NCBI RefSeq assembly: GCF_001693485.1
Contig: NZ_MAXC01000043.1
Coordinates: forward strand, 248,001 to 312,000
Direction of reading: 5' to 3'
DNA from: Bradyrhizobium sp. LMTR 3
GTDB lineage: Bacteria; Pseudomonadota; Alphaproteobacteria; Rhizobiales; Xanthobacteraceae
Length of the DNA stretch: 64,000 nucleotides
The notes beneath the pieces were generated by a model. That model searched no databases, was not told the DNA's origin, and was given only the letters and a program-made list of their open reading frames with translations. Positions 1-10,134 of the stretch are shown here, one piece after another. A program made the position numbers and the translations under genes. Numbering within the stretch: position 1 is the stretch's first letter; every line of letters starts with the position of its first letter.

Positions 1-1688
1 ACGCGCGCGAAGTTCGCATTGACCGCCTCGATCTCACGCTGGATCAGGTCCTGGATCTCCTGCGCACGGCACAGGCTGGCATAATTGGTGAACGGAATAT
101 CGTGGTCCTGCGCGTACTTCTCGACATTCTCCTGGTCGATCATCACGAGGCAGGTCAAATACGGCCGCTTGTCGCCGATCACCACGGCGTCCGAAACGTA
201 AGGCGAGAATTTCAACTGGTTCTCGATCTCCGACGGCGTGATGTTCTTGCCGCCCGAGGTGATGATGATGTCCTTCATCCGGTCAGTGATCTTGACGAAG
301 CCTTCATTGTCGATCGAGCCGACGTCGCCGGTGTGCAACCATCCCTTGGCGTCGATGGTCTCGGCGGTCTTCTCCGGCTGATTCAGATAGCCCATGAACA
401 GAAAGTCGCCGCGGATCAGGATTTCGCCCTGCGGCGAGATCGCAACCTCGCCCCACGGCGCGGCCTTGCCGACCGACCCGAGCTTGATGCGATCGGGCGG
501 CATGATGGTCGCGACGCCGCAATTCTCGGTCTGGCCGTAGACTTCGCGCATGTCGAGGCCGAGCGCGAGATACCAGCGGATCAGGTCCGGCGCGATCGGG
601 GCCGCGCCGGTAAAGGCCAGCCGGCACCGATCGAGCCCGAGCATGCGGCGGATGTTGCGGAACACCAGCCAATAGGCGGCGCGGTTGGCCAGCCGCAAGG
701 ACAGTGGCGGCGTATCGCCCTGCAGCTTGTACTCGGTCATCCGATTGCCGATGGCGAGCGCGTTGCGGTACATCCAGTTCTGGAACGTGGTCGCATCCTT
801 CAGCGCGATCGTGATTCCGGAATAGAACTTTTCCCAAATTCTCGGCACCGCGAGGAAGGCGGTCGGCTGCACCTCGCGCAGATTATCCGGCACGGTCTCC
901 GGGCTCTCGGCGAAATTCATCACCGATCCCAGCGCCAGCGAGACGTAATAGCCGCCGATCCGCTCGGCGACGTGGCAGAGCGGCAGGAACACCAGCCGTT
1001 CCTCGTTGTCGGTCGACGGAAACAGGTCATTGGCGTGGCGCATCTGGTGCGTCACGCTGCGGTTGGAATGCATGGCGCCCTTGGGTGGGCCGGTGGTGCC
1101 CGAGGTGTAGACCAGGATGGCGAGATCGCCTGCGCTGCGGCTTCCGATCATCTCGTCCCACAGCGCCTCATTATCCTGCTCGTGGTTGCGGCCGAGCGCC
1201 ATGAACTCGGCCAGCGACAACACCATCGGGTCGCTGAAACCGGTCAGGCCTTCCATGTCGAACACGACGATCTTCTGCAGAGTCGGGCAACGCGAACGGC
1301 AGGCGAGGATCTTGTCGAGCTGTTCCTCGTCCTCGGCGAAGATCACCTTGGTCGAAGAATCGTTGATCAAATATTCAACCTGCGACGAGGAGTCGGTCGG
1401 GTAGATGCCGGACGAAACGCCGCCGGCGCAGAGGATGCCCATGTCGGCATAGACCCATTCCGGCACGGCGTTGGCGATGATCGAGGCGACGTCCCCCGGC
1501 CGGAACCCGCTGGCATGCAGGCCATAGGCCACGTCCTTGGATATCTGCAGCCATTCGCGCCAACTGGTCGGCTGCCAGATGCCGAACTTCTTTTCGCGGA
1601 TCGCCGGCCGGTCGCCGCGTGTTTCCACGGACAGCAAGAAGCTCTTCGCGATCGTGTCGGCGACCGTCAGCACTGCCGGTCTGGCCAT
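1..1688 (-). CDS. Long-chain acyl-CoA synthetase (AMP-forming), C-terminus cut by window edge
   Basis: Activates a carboxylic acid to its CoA thioester through an acyl-adenylate. About 562 codons are visible. The AMP-binding P-loop reads TSGTTGPPKGA, followed by a YGQTE motif and the GWLHTGD hinge region. The family is usually 600–650 residues, so only the C-terminal tail is missing beyond base 1. Two in-frame ATGs exist (1694 and 1688). The second is preferred because GGAG sits six bases before it, while the first abuts the Shine-Dalgarno sequence. The gene is the last visible member of the liv-type uptake operon, 160 bp after livF. An acyl-CoA ligase in such an operon suggests that the imported substrate is an aromatic or fatty acid rather than an amino acid; that is inference. 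Confidence 0.88.
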   Translation of the reverse strand, partial: MARPAVLTVADTIAKSFLLSVETRGDRPAIREKKFGIWQPTSWREWLQISKDVAYGLHASGFRPGDVASIIANAVPEWVYADMGILCAGGVSSGIYPTDSSSQVEYLINDSSTKVIFAEDEEQLDKILACRSRCPTLQKIVVFDMEGLTGFSDPMVLSLAEFMALGRNHEQDNEALWDEMIGSRSAGDLAILVYTSGTTGPPKGAMHSNRSVTHQMRHANDLFPSTDNEERLVFLPLCHVAERIGGYYVSLALGSVMNFAESPETVPDNLREVQPTAFLAVPRIWEKFYSGITIALKDATTFQNWMYRNALAIGNRMTEYKLQGDTPPLSLRLANRAAYWLVFRNIRRMLGLDRCRLAFTGAAPIAPDLIRWYLALGLDMREVYGQTENCGVATIMPPDRIKLGSVGKAAPWGEVAISPQGEILIRGDFLFMGYLNQPEKTAETIDAKGWLHTGDVGSIDNEGFVKITDRMKDIIITSGGKNITPSEIENQLKFSPYVSDAVVIGDKRPYLTCLVMIDQENVEKYAQDHDIPFTNYASLCRAQEIQDLIQREIEAVNANFAR

Positions 1689-1783
1689 GCGCATCTCCTC
1701 CCTCTGTCGCCCGCCTCCGGTGCCGGTGTTCGAACCGGTCTTGGTTTTCGAAGCAGGGCTCGAATTTAGCTCTAACTAGTTCT

Positions 1784-1857
1784 TAACGCCATGCTTTTGA
1801 CTGCGACGGTTAACGCCAGATCTTCTAACGCCAGGTGTTCTAAGTCTTCTAACGCCA
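1784..1857. repeat. Four copies of TAACGCCA at the livF 3' end
   Basis: The octamer TAACGCCA starts at 1784, 1811, 1826 and 1850. On the minus strand it reads TGGCGTTA, and the copy at 1850 encodes the last residues and stop of livF. The copies at 1826 and 1850 share longer flanks (TGGCGTTAGAAGA), so the livF terminus looks re-duplicated downstream. No other element was seen in this 160-bp gap. Confidence 0.6.
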
Positions 1858-2628
1858 CGTCTTCTTCTTTTTCCAGCGCCGCTCGCCGCGGGCGCCTTCT
1901 TCCTTGGCGCCGAGATAGAATTCCTGGATGTCCTTTGAACTCATCAGCCGCTCGCAGGTATCGTTCATCACGACCCGGCCGATTTCCAGCACATAGCCGT
2001 AATGCGCGGTCTCCAGCGCTACCTTGGCGTTCTGCTCGACCAGCAGGATCGACATGCCCTGTTCCTCGTTGACGCGCTTGATGATGGTGAAGATCTCTTT
2101 CACCAGAATCGGCGACAGGCCGAGCGAGGGCTCGTCCAAAAGTAGTAGGGTCGGCCGGTTCATCAGCGCCCGCCCGATCGCCAGCATCTGCTGCTCGCCG
2201 CCGGAAAGCTGCCCGGCCGGCTGATTGATGCGTTCCTTCAGCCGCGGGAAATAGCCGTAGACGCGATCGAGATCCTCGGCGACGCCGGCCCGATCCTTGC
2301 GCGGGTAGGCGCCCATCATCAGATTTTCGCGCACCGAGAGGAACGGAAACACCTCGCGCCCCTCCGGCACGTGGCTCAAGCCCAGCCGGACGATCCTGTC
2401 GGCTTCCATGCGCTGGATCGGCTTGCCCAGAAACTCGATCGAGCCTTTCTGCGGATCGAGAATGCCGGAGATGGTCTTGAGCACCGTGGTCTTGCCGGCG
2501 CCGTTGGCGCCGAGCAAGGTAACGATGCGGCCGCGCGGTACCTCCAGGCTGATGCCGCGGATGGCCATGATCGGCCCGTAATAGCTCTCGATATTGCTGA
2601 GCTTGAGGATGATGTCGGAAGCGCTCAT
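1849..2628 (-). CDS. livF: Branched-chain amino acid-type ABC transporter, ATPase subunit LivF
   Basis: One of two cytoplasmic ATPases driving a HAAT-family importer. The 259-residue protein has Walker A GANGAGKTT, signature LSGGEQQML and Walker B LLLLDEPSLGL in normal order. The ATG at 2628 lies 10 bp after the livG stop and gives the standard LivF N-terminus (MSASDIIL). Upstream in-frame starts would run back into livG and are rejected. The C-terminus has an unusually basic tail (RRWKKKKTWR) next to a repeated stop region. Substrate specificity cannot be read from the ATPase. The neighbouring acyl-CoA ligase hints at an organic acid. Confidence 0.9.
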   Translation of the reverse strand: MSASDIILKLSNIESYYGPIMAIRGISLEVPRGRIVTLLGANGAGKTTVLKTISGILDPQKGSIEFLGKPIQRMEADRIVRLGLSHVPEGREVFPFLSVRENLMMGAYPRKDRAGVAEDLDRVYGYFPRLKERINQPAGQLSGGEQQMLAIGRALMNRPTLLLLDEPSLGLSPILVKEIFTIIKRVNEEQGMSILLVEQNAKVALETAHYGYVLEIGRVVMNDTCERLMSSKDIQEFYLGAKEEGARGERRWKKKKTWR

Positions 2629-2638
2629 GGCATCATCC

Positions 2639-3397
2639 TCATGCGCCGAGATAGGCAGCGACGACGTCGGGATGGCGCTGCACCTCGGACGGCGAGCCCA
2701 TCGCGAGCACGCGGCCATAGTTGAGCGCAATCACGCGGTCGGAGACGCGGTTGACCAGCGTCATGTCGTGCTCGACCATCAAGACGGTGATGCCAAGCTC
2801 GGTCTTCATGTCGCGGATCCAGAACGACATGTCCTCGGTCTCCTCGACGTTGAGCCCGGAGGACGGCTCGTCCAGGAGGATCAGCTTCGGCTCGGAGCAC
2901 AGCGCGCGCGCCAGCTCGATCACCTTGCGGACGCCGTAAGGCAGCCCCGAGATCAGCTTGTCGCGATAGGCTTCGAGATCGAGGAATTCGATCACCTGCT
3001 CGACGCGGCGGCGATGCATCTTTTCGCCGGCGCGCACGCTCGGCAGGAACAGCAATTCCTGCCAGAGCCGCGTGGTGGAGTGGCGGTGCCGGCCGACCAA
3101 TAGATTGCTCAGCATGGTCGCATTCTCGAACAATTCGATGTTCTGGAACGTGCGGGCGATGCCGAGGCCTGCGATATCGTAGGCCGGCTGATTGGTAATA
3201 TCCTGGTCCTCGAAGAAGATCCTGCCCGAGGTCGGCGGATAAATCCGCGAGATCAGGTTGAAGATTGAACTCTTGCCGGCGCCGTTCGGGCCGATGATCG
3301 AGAGTATCTCGCCCTTCTCCACGGCGAAGCTGACGGAATCGACCGCCTTCAAGCCGCCGAAGTGAAGAGAGAGATTTTCGGCACGGAAATAGCTCAT
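2639..3397 (-). CDS. livG: Branched-chain amino acid-type ABC transporter, ATPase subunit LivG
   Basis: The second ATPase of the importer, 252 residues. Walker A GPNGAGKSS and Walker B LILLDEPSSGL are clear. The signature is the LPYGVRK form typical of LivG rather than LSGGQ. Its ATG overlaps the livM stop by four bases (ATGA), so translation is probably coupled. Length and motif order are normal for LivG. It pairs with LivF to power LivH and LivM. Confidence 0.9.
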   Translation of the reverse strand: MSYFRAENLSLHFGGLKAVDSVSFAVEKGEILSIIGPNGAGKSSIFNLISRIYPPTSGRIFFEDQDITNQPAYDIAGLGIARTFQNIELFENATMLSNLLVGRHRHSTTRLWQELLFLPSVRAGEKMHRRRVEQVIEFLDLEAYRDKLISGLPYGVRKVIELARALCSEPKLILLDEPSSGLNVEETEDMSFWIRDMKTELGITVLMVEHDMTLVNRVSDRVIALNYGRVLAMGSPSEVQRHPDVVAAYLGA

Positions 3398-4545
3398 CGG
3401 TTCCGCTCCGATTTCACGTAGATCTTCTGGCGTTTGAAGGTGGCGCGCTTGTAGAGCGGGAAGAGCTGGAAGAAGAGTTTTATCTTCAGCCAGCGGCCGT
3501 AGAGACCGAGCGGCTCGAACAGCACGAACAGCACGATGATCACCCCGTAGATGGCGCCCTTCAGGCCATTGGCGGACGCAACGGCGGCGACGTTGCCGTG
3601 AATCTTGCCCGCCGTAATGCTGTCGGCGCCGAAGGTTGCGGCGATGCCGGCGATGATGCCGGGCAAATCGTCCTTCAGGTACGTCAGGAACGGATCGATC
3701 ATGACCAGAAAGATTGCACCTAACACCGCGCCGTGCAGGCTGAAGGCGCCGCCGATCAGGATCACGATGATGAACTCGATCGAGAGCTGCAGCGTGAACA
3801 TTTCCGGCGAGATGAAGGAGAGCTTGTGCGCGAACAGCACGCCGGCGAGGCCTGTGATCGCCGCGCTGATCGCAAACGACTTCACTTTGTAGAGCGACAC
3901 GTTGACGCCCATGCTGCGCGCCGCGGTTTCGCTGTCGCGGATCGCGACGAAGGCGCGTCCTGTCGGCGAGCGCAGCAGATTGAGCGTGCCGACGATGGTG
4001 AGGGTCAGTACGGCAAGACAGAGATAGTAGAAGGTCGGGCCGTTTTGCGGCACCGCCTGCCCGAACAGGCTGAGCGTCTTGACCCGCATGCCTTCGTTGC
4101 CGTGGGTTACGCTTTCCCAGCGCGCCAGCACCTCTTCAACGATGAAGGCAAAGGAAATCGTCGCGATGACGAGATAGATGCCCGTCAGCCGCAGCGCCGG
4201 AAATCCGACCAGCGCGCCGACCACGCCGGTTAACAGGCCGCCGGCCAGGAAATAGACCGGAAACGGCACGTTGTACTGCTGCAGATAGGCCGCCGTGTAC
4301 GCGCCGATCGCCAGAAAGGCGGCGTGCCCGAGCGAGGCCTGCCCGGTGAAGCCGGTGAGGATCATCAATCCCACGCCGACCATCGCATAGATGCAGACGA
4401 ACACCAGTTGGCTGACGAGATAGCTGGAAAGCACGAACGGTGCGATCAGGAGAAACGCCAGCAGGATACCGTAGGAGACGACGTAGCCGCTGTGCGGAAT
4501 CAGTTTGATGTCGTCTTCGTAGTCCGTCTTGAAGAGAAAACGCAT
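3394..4545 (-). CDS. livM: Branched-chain amino acid-type ABC transporter permease LivM
   Basis: An inner-membrane permease of 383 residues. The start at 4545 (MRFLFKTDYEDD) shares one base with the livH stop (TAATG). Longer readings upstream run through livH and are shadows. It contains many hydrophobic helices and the family motif GFTGQASLGHAA in the first third. The C-terminus ends in a basic cytoplasmic tail. It forms the translocation pore with LivH. No periplasmic binding protein is visible in the operon; in related clusters it usually lies just beyond the acyl-CoA ligase, which would be outside this window. Confidence 0.88.
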   Translation of the reverse strand: MRFLFKTDYEDDIKLIPHSGYVVSYGILLAFLLIAPFVLSSYLVSQLVFVCIYAMVGVGLMILTGFTGQASLGHAAFLAIGAYTAAYLQQYNVPFPVYFLAGGLLTGVVGALVGFPALRLTGIYLVIATISFAFIVEEVLARWESVTHGNEGMRVKTLSLFGQAVPQNGPTFYYLCLAVLTLTIVGTLNLLRSPTGRAFVAIRDSETAARSMGVNVSLYKVKSFAISAAITGLAGVLFAHKLSFISPEMFTLQLSIEFIIVILIGGAFSLHGAVLGAIFLVMIDPFLTYLKDDLPGIIAGIAATFGADSITAGKIHGNVAAVASANGLKGAIYGVIIVLFVLFEPLGLYGRWLKIKLFFQLFPLYKRATFKRQKIYVKSERNR

Positions 4546-5423
4546 TAGACCTTCTTCCGCATGTGAACACCAAACAGGCCTTCGGGCTTGAGCAGCAGCA
4601 CCACCAGAAGGACGATGTAAGGGGCGACGTCCTTCCAGCCCTGCGGCAGGTAGAACCCGGCCATGCTCTCGATCACGCCGATCAGCACGCCTCCGACCAC
4701 GGCGCCGGGGATCGAGCCGAAACCGCCGAGCACGGCGGCGGGAAATGCTTTCAGGCCCAGCACCAGTCCGACATTGGAGTGAATAAAGGTGATCGGCGCC
4801 AACAGCACGCCGGCGGCTGTCGCGACCGCCGCAGCGATCGCCCACACGATCGAGACCACGCGCTTGACCGGAATGCCCATGTAGTAGGCAGCCAGCATGT
4901 TCTCAGAGCTGGCGCGCATTGCGGTGCCGAGCGTGGTGCGATTGAAGAACAGGTACAGCAGCGCGCAAAGGATAATAGTCGCGGCGATCACCGACAGCTT
5001 GTCGTATGCCAGCACCAGCGAGCCGATTCGTAACACGCCATCGCTGAACGGCGTCTCGATCTTGAAATCGTCGGTGCCCCAGATCATGCCGACCACGGAG
5101 CGCAGGAAGTATCCGAGCCCGATCGTCGCCATGATGATGGAAAACTGCGGATAACCGAGAATCGGGCGCACCACGACGCGTTCGGCCAGCATGCCGAACA
5201 GGGCCATGGCCGCAACCGCGCCGGCGAATCCAAGCCAGTAGTTAAGACCGAGCATGCCGATGAATGTGAAGGCGAAGAATCCGCCCAGCATCATCAAATC
5301 GCCTTGGGCGAAATTGACGACCTCGGTTGCCTTGTAAATGAGCACGAAACCGAGCGCGATCAGGCCATAGACGCAGCCGAGCGCGATGCCACTCACGAGC
5401 TGCTGAACGAAGTCCAGCATCAT
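4545..5423 (-). CDS. livH: Branched-chain amino acid-type ABC transporter permease LivH
   Basis: The first gene of the operon and the second permease, 292 residues. The conserved N-terminal block GFVLIYKATEVVNFAQGD is diagnostic for LivH. Two adjacent ATGs (5423 and 5420) follow GGGAGGGAA, and either can serve. Multiple membrane helices span the protein. It is divergent from the ABC exporter gene at 5709. The roughly 285 bp between them should hold both promoters, but no recognised operator was found there. Confidence 0.88.
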   Translation of the reverse strand: MMLDFVQQLVSGIALGCVYGLIALGFVLIYKATEVVNFAQGDLMMLGGFFAFTFIGMLGLNYWLGFAGAVAAMALFGMLAERVVVRPILGYPQFSIIMATIGLGYFLRSVVGMIWGTDDFKIETPFSDGVLRIGSLVLAYDKLSVIAATIILCALLYLFFNRTTLGTAMRASSENMLAAYYMGIPVKRVVSIVWAIAAAVATAAGVLLAPITFIHSNVGLVLGLKAFPAAVLGGFGSIPGAVVGGVLIGVIESMAGFYLPQGWKDVAPYIVLLVVLLLKPEGLFGVHMRKKV

Positions 5424-5708
5424 TTCCCTCCCCGATGCCGGGCGATTCTGTCGATCGCCTCTTTCGCATCTTGTGTCTACACGCTGCCCGGCATCCACGA
5501 TGCCTGCAGCCGCATATGTCCCGCTGCATTGAGCCCAAAGCGCCGACCGCTGTCAACAAAGCGCTGCGAACAGCGCCGTTAACAATTGCGGAGAAATGCC
5601 GCAGCCCCGGGAAGTTGCGGGGGTCGGCGCGATTTGGTCCACCAGATTCACCGCGCCGAAAGCTCTTCGGTTCATGGTCCGCGACGAACAACTGGATCGT
5701 TCCGAATC

Positions 5709-6457
<749 letters not shown>

Positions 6458-6461
<4 letters not shown>

Positions 6462-7981
6462 GTTCGGCCGCGGCGCTCACCTGGTTTGCCCGGCACGAAA
6501 TCCGGCTGGCTTGGCGCGAATGGCTGGCCATGATGACCGGCAGCCGGGGAAAACGAAAGCGCGCGATCATCGCCCTGGTCGTGTTCGCTGCCATCATGCA
6601 CCTGCCGGCCTATGCGGTGATCGGCCGGTTCGCGGATTTGCAGGCACCGTTAGGCAAGTCCGAACTGATCGTCATCACCGCGACCATCTTTCTCGCCTGG
6701 GCCTTGATGCTGTCGCAGGCGATCGAATCCGTGACGCGGGTGTTTTACGCCCGCGCCGATCTCGACCTCCTGATGTCGTCACCGGCGAACCTCGCCAACG
6801 TGTTCTCGGTTCGGATCGCGGCGATCGCGCTATCCGTCATCGGAATGGCGCTGCTGCTGTCGACGCCTTTTGTCGACGTTCTCGTGATCGGCGGCGGCGC
6901 GCGCTGGCTTTCGTCATTCGGGGTCGTCGTTGCCATCGGTCTTTCGGCCGCAGCGGTAGCGATCGCGATCACCGTGCTGCTGTTCAGGCTGATCGGCCCG
7001 AGCCGCACCCGCCTCGTCGCACAGATCGTGGCCGCCGTCATCGGCGCCGGCTTCGTCATCGCGCTCCAGGTCGCGGCCATCCTTTCTTACGGCACGTTGT
7101 CTCGCTTTACCGTGCTGACCTCCGATGCCGCTTCAGCCTATGCCCCTGATCTCGACAGTCCGCTGTGGTGGCCAGCGCGCGCGGCGATCGGCGACGGCGT
7201 GGTGCTGTCATGGCTGATGGCCGGTGGGCTCCTGCTGCTCGGCGCGGTGATGGCGGCCTTTTCGCCGCGATTTGCCGATACCGTCGTCCGTGTCGCCGCA
7301 ACCACGCGCGCTGTCCGTCGCGGGCCGCGCGCCACGGCATTTCGCGGCGGCTCGCGGCAACGGGCGCTACGCACCAAGGAGTTCGTGCTGCTGCGGCGCG
7401 ACCCGTGGCTGCTGTCGCAAAGCCTGATGCAATTGCTGTATCTGGTGCCGCCCGCCCTGATGCTGTGGCGAAGTTTTTCCGAAAGCTCTAGCGCGATCGT
7501 GCTGGTCACGCCCGTGATCGTGATGGCGGCGGGCCAGCTTGCCGGCGGCCTCGCATGGCTGACGATATCAGGAGAGGATGCCGCCGACCTGGTCGCAACC
7601 GCACCGCTGCCGCCCTCGCGCGTGATCCGCGCCAAGATCGAAGTAGTGCTGATCTCAATCGGCGCCATCTTCACGCCGCTGGTCGCAGCCCTTGCGTTTG
7701 CCTCCTTGACGCAGGCGATCGTCACCGCGCTCGGCGTCATTATCGCGACCGTCTCCGCCGCCGGGATCCAGCTCTGGTTCCGCGTGCAGGCCAAGCGCAC
7801 CCAGTTCCGCCGCCGCCAGACCTCGTCGCGGCTGGCAACCTTCGCCGAAGCCTTCTGCTCGATCGGCTGGGCCGCGACGTCAGCCCTCGCCGTCACGATC
7901 CCGGTTGCCGCCGTGATCAGCGGGGCGATCACCGCGGCGATCCTGGCTGCGACGTGGAAGATCAGCCCGCGGCGAGCTTAG
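6458..7981 (+). CDS. ABC-2-type exporter permease, about 507 aa
   Basis: An integral membrane partner of the preceding ATPase. The predicted start MSSAAALTWFARHEIRL lies in the ATGA overlap. Long hydrophobic stretches occur throughout, with a central basic loop after the first half (around RAVRRGPRATAFRGGS). This fits a permease of duplicated six-helix architecture. No substrate-binding or accessory protein is next to it. The gene ends convergently with the Bug-family gene, three bases apart, so no separate terminator space exists between them. Confidence 0.75.
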
Positions 7982-7984
7982 AGA

Positions 7985-8950
7985 CTACTGCTTCTCCAAC
8001 CCCGCCCGCTCGATCACGTCGCCCCAGCGTTTGATCTCCTTCTCAATGAACGGGATCGTCTCGGCCTTTTGCAGCATCATCGGGCGGGTGCCGATCTTTT
8101 CGAAATGCGTACGCACGCGTTCCGACGACAGCGCCGCATGCGCGGCTTCTGCCAGTTTATCGACCACCGCCGCAGGCGTGCCCGCGGGTACCATGATCGA
8201 GGACCAGCTCTGGGTGGTCATGTCCTTCATGCCGAGTTCGGCCATGGTCGGCACGTTCGGAAATGCGCGCAGACGTTCCGGCGCGGTGGTCGCCAGCACC
8301 TTCAGCTTGCCGGCCTCGACATGGGGGCCGACCGAAACCGGATAGTCGAACATCACGTCGACGCGCCCGGCGATCATGTCGTTCAATGCCGGCGCGCTGC
8401 CCCGGTAGGGCACATGTTGCATCTCGATGCCGGCCACCGTCTTGAACAGTTCGGCGACCAGATGCGTTGCGGTGCCGACGCCGGAGGAGGAGAACGTCAC
8501 CTTGCCCGGATTCTGTTTGGCGTAGGCGATGAACTCCGGAACCGAATTATATGGCGCGCCGTGATAGGCCACGAACAAGTTCGGGCTTTCTCCGACAAGG
8601 TGCACCGGCAGGAAATTCGTGAGCGGATCATAGGACAGGTTTTTGCGCAGCGTAACATTGGCCGCCATCGTACCCTGCGTGCCATAGATCATCGTGTAGC
8701 CATCGGGTTTCGAGCGCGCCACCTGCTCGGTGCCGACAGTGCCGCCGCCGCCGGCCCGGTTATCGATCACAACGGACTGGCCGAGCGTCTTCGACATTTC
8801 CTCGGCCACGATGCGCGAGGTCGTGTCGGTGATGCCGCCCGGCGCGAACGGCACGACCCAGGTGATCGGACGGTTGGGGAATTCCTCGGCCAAGGCCGGC
8901 GTGAGTGCCAAGGATGCAAGCCAGATCGCAACGACGTGACGCTTTGCCAT
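7985..8950 (-). CDS. Bug/TctC family periplasmic substrate-binding protein
   Basis: An extracytoplasmic solute receptor of the tripartite tricarboxylate transporter (Bug) family, 321 residues. A signal peptide of about 21 residues ends in TPALA. The mature start EEFPNRPITWVVPFAPGG is the family hallmark, followed by VIDNRAGGGGTVGTEQVA. The start at 8950 gives a clean signal peptide; a longer in-frame extension is charged and unlikely. No TctA or TctB membrane subunits lie nearby, as is common for orphan Bug proteins. The ligand, probably a carboxylate or amide, is unknown. Confidence 0.87.
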   Translation of the reverse strand: MAKRHVVAIWLASLALTPALAEEFPNRPITWVVPFAPGGITDTTSRIVAEEMSKTLGQSVVIDNRAGGGGTVGTEQVARSKPDGYTMIYGTQGTMAANVTLRKNLSYDPLTNFLPVHLVGESPNLFVAYHGAPYNSVPEFIAYAKQNPGKVTFSSSGVGTATHLVAELFKTVAGIEMQHVPYRGSAPALNDMIAGRVDVMFDYPVSVGPHVEAGKLKVLATTAPERLRAFPNVPTMAELGMKDMTTQSWSSIMVPAGTPAAVVDKLAEAAHAALSSERVRTHFEKIGTRPMMLQKAETIPFIEKEIKRWGDVIERAGLEKQ

Positions 8951-9043
8951 GGTGTTCCGCCCCACGAAATATTCGTCCTTCTTGGAGGACTTGTGCAGGG
9001 AAGATGACCGCTTTCGACGCAGCTTGCCATGCGGCAAAGTCGC

Positions 9044-9985
9044 TTATCCGCGAACCAACTCCATCACAGCCGCCGCAAACGGCTCCGGCGCTTCCTGCGG
9101 CAGATTGTGCCCGACGCGCGGCACCACGCGATGGACGCGGCGGCCAGTGAATTTCGACGCGCTGGCGGTGCCATCGCTCGCGGGCGCCACGCCATCGCCC
9201 GCGCCGTCCAGCGTGATTGACGGCGCGGTGATGGGAGGAAGTGCCGCCAGCCGGCGCTGGATGTCGGCATATTGCGGATCTCCCTCGGCCAGACCGAAGC
9301 GGTGGCGATAGCTGTGGATCACCACATCGACGTAATCAGGATTGTCGTGAGCGCTCGCGGTCCGCTCGAAGCAGGCATCGTCGAACGACCAGTTCGGCGA
9401 CCACTGCGTCCACAACATTCGGGCGATCTCGCGCCGGTTGGCTGCAAGGCCGGCGCGGCCGCGCTCGAGCTGGAAATAATATTGGTACCACAGCGCCACC
9501 TCGCGTTCGGGGCGCATTGGCACCATAGCGTTGGCAATATCCTGGATCAGATAGGAATTGACACAGACGAGCCCGAGGCAGCGCTCCGGCCATAGCGCCG
9601 CGCCGACGCAGGCCGCGCGCCCACCCCAGTCATAGCCCGCGAACACCGCACGGCGGATATGAAGCGCATCCATCAGCGCCATCATGTCTGCGCCGACCGC
9701 CGCCTGCTCGCCCGAGCGCGGCGTCGCGGCATCGCGAAACCGGGTCGGGCCATAGCCGCGCAGATAGGGAACGATGACACGGCAGCCCTGGACAGCCAGT
9801 TGTGGCGCGACGTCGACATAGGAATGAATGTCGTAGGGAAAGCCGTGCATCAGCATCACGGCGGGGCCATCCGCCGGCCCCGCCTCGTAATAGGCGATGC
9901 TGAGCGGGCCGGCATCGACCTGGCGCAGCGGCTCCAGCCGCTTCGATGATGGGGCACGCGGGGCTGGGGCGGTTTCTTCAGTCAC
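9044..9985 (-). CDS. Alpha/beta hydrolase, epoxide hydrolase/dehalogenase-like
   Basis: A cytoplasmic alpha/beta-hydrolase of 313 residues. The oxyanion block HGFP lies at about 48–51. The nucleophile elbow GYDWGG places Asp119 where serine hydrolases have Ser, as in epoxide hydrolases and haloalkane dehalogenases. A late GHNLPQE supplies the catalytic His. The start is GTG at 9985, chosen because AAGGAG lies six bases upstream; longer readings have no Shine-Dalgarno sequence and extend into the intergenic region. It is divergent from the gene at 10135. The true substrate is unknown. Confidence 0.8.
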   Translation of the reverse strand: MTEETAPAPRAPSSKRLEPLRQVDAGPLSIAYYEAGPADGPAVMLMHGFPYDIHSYVDVAPQLAVQGCRVIVPYLRGYGPTRFRDAATPRSGEQAAVGADMMALMDALHIRRAVFAGYDWGGRAACVGAALWPERCLGLVCVNSYLIQDIANAMVPMRPEREVALWYQYYFQLERGRAGLAANRREIARMLWTQWSPNWSFDDACFERTASAHDNPDYVDVVIHSYRHRFGLAEGDPQYADIQRRLAALPPITAPSITLDGAGDGVAPASDGTASASKFTGRRVHRVVPRVGHNLPQEAPEPFAAAVMELVRG

Positions 9986-10134
9986 GGCGAACTCCTTGGC
10001 TAATTCAACAATACGGCATGCGCCGGCCCCCGATGAAACAAATTCCGGCGCGCTGCCATGCGCGAATGCCATGACGTCTCCCGAATTCGGCGATACAGTG
10101 TCGCCCACGGCCTTCACCGCTGACGGGTCATGCC

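Noticed and set aside
102..1769. A long plus-strand open frame over the acyl-CoA ligase
   Set aside because: It mirrors a well-conserved minus-strand gene with all AMP-ligase motifs; the plus-strand translation is Arg/His/Asp-rich with no domain, as expected for an antisense reading in high-G+C DNA.
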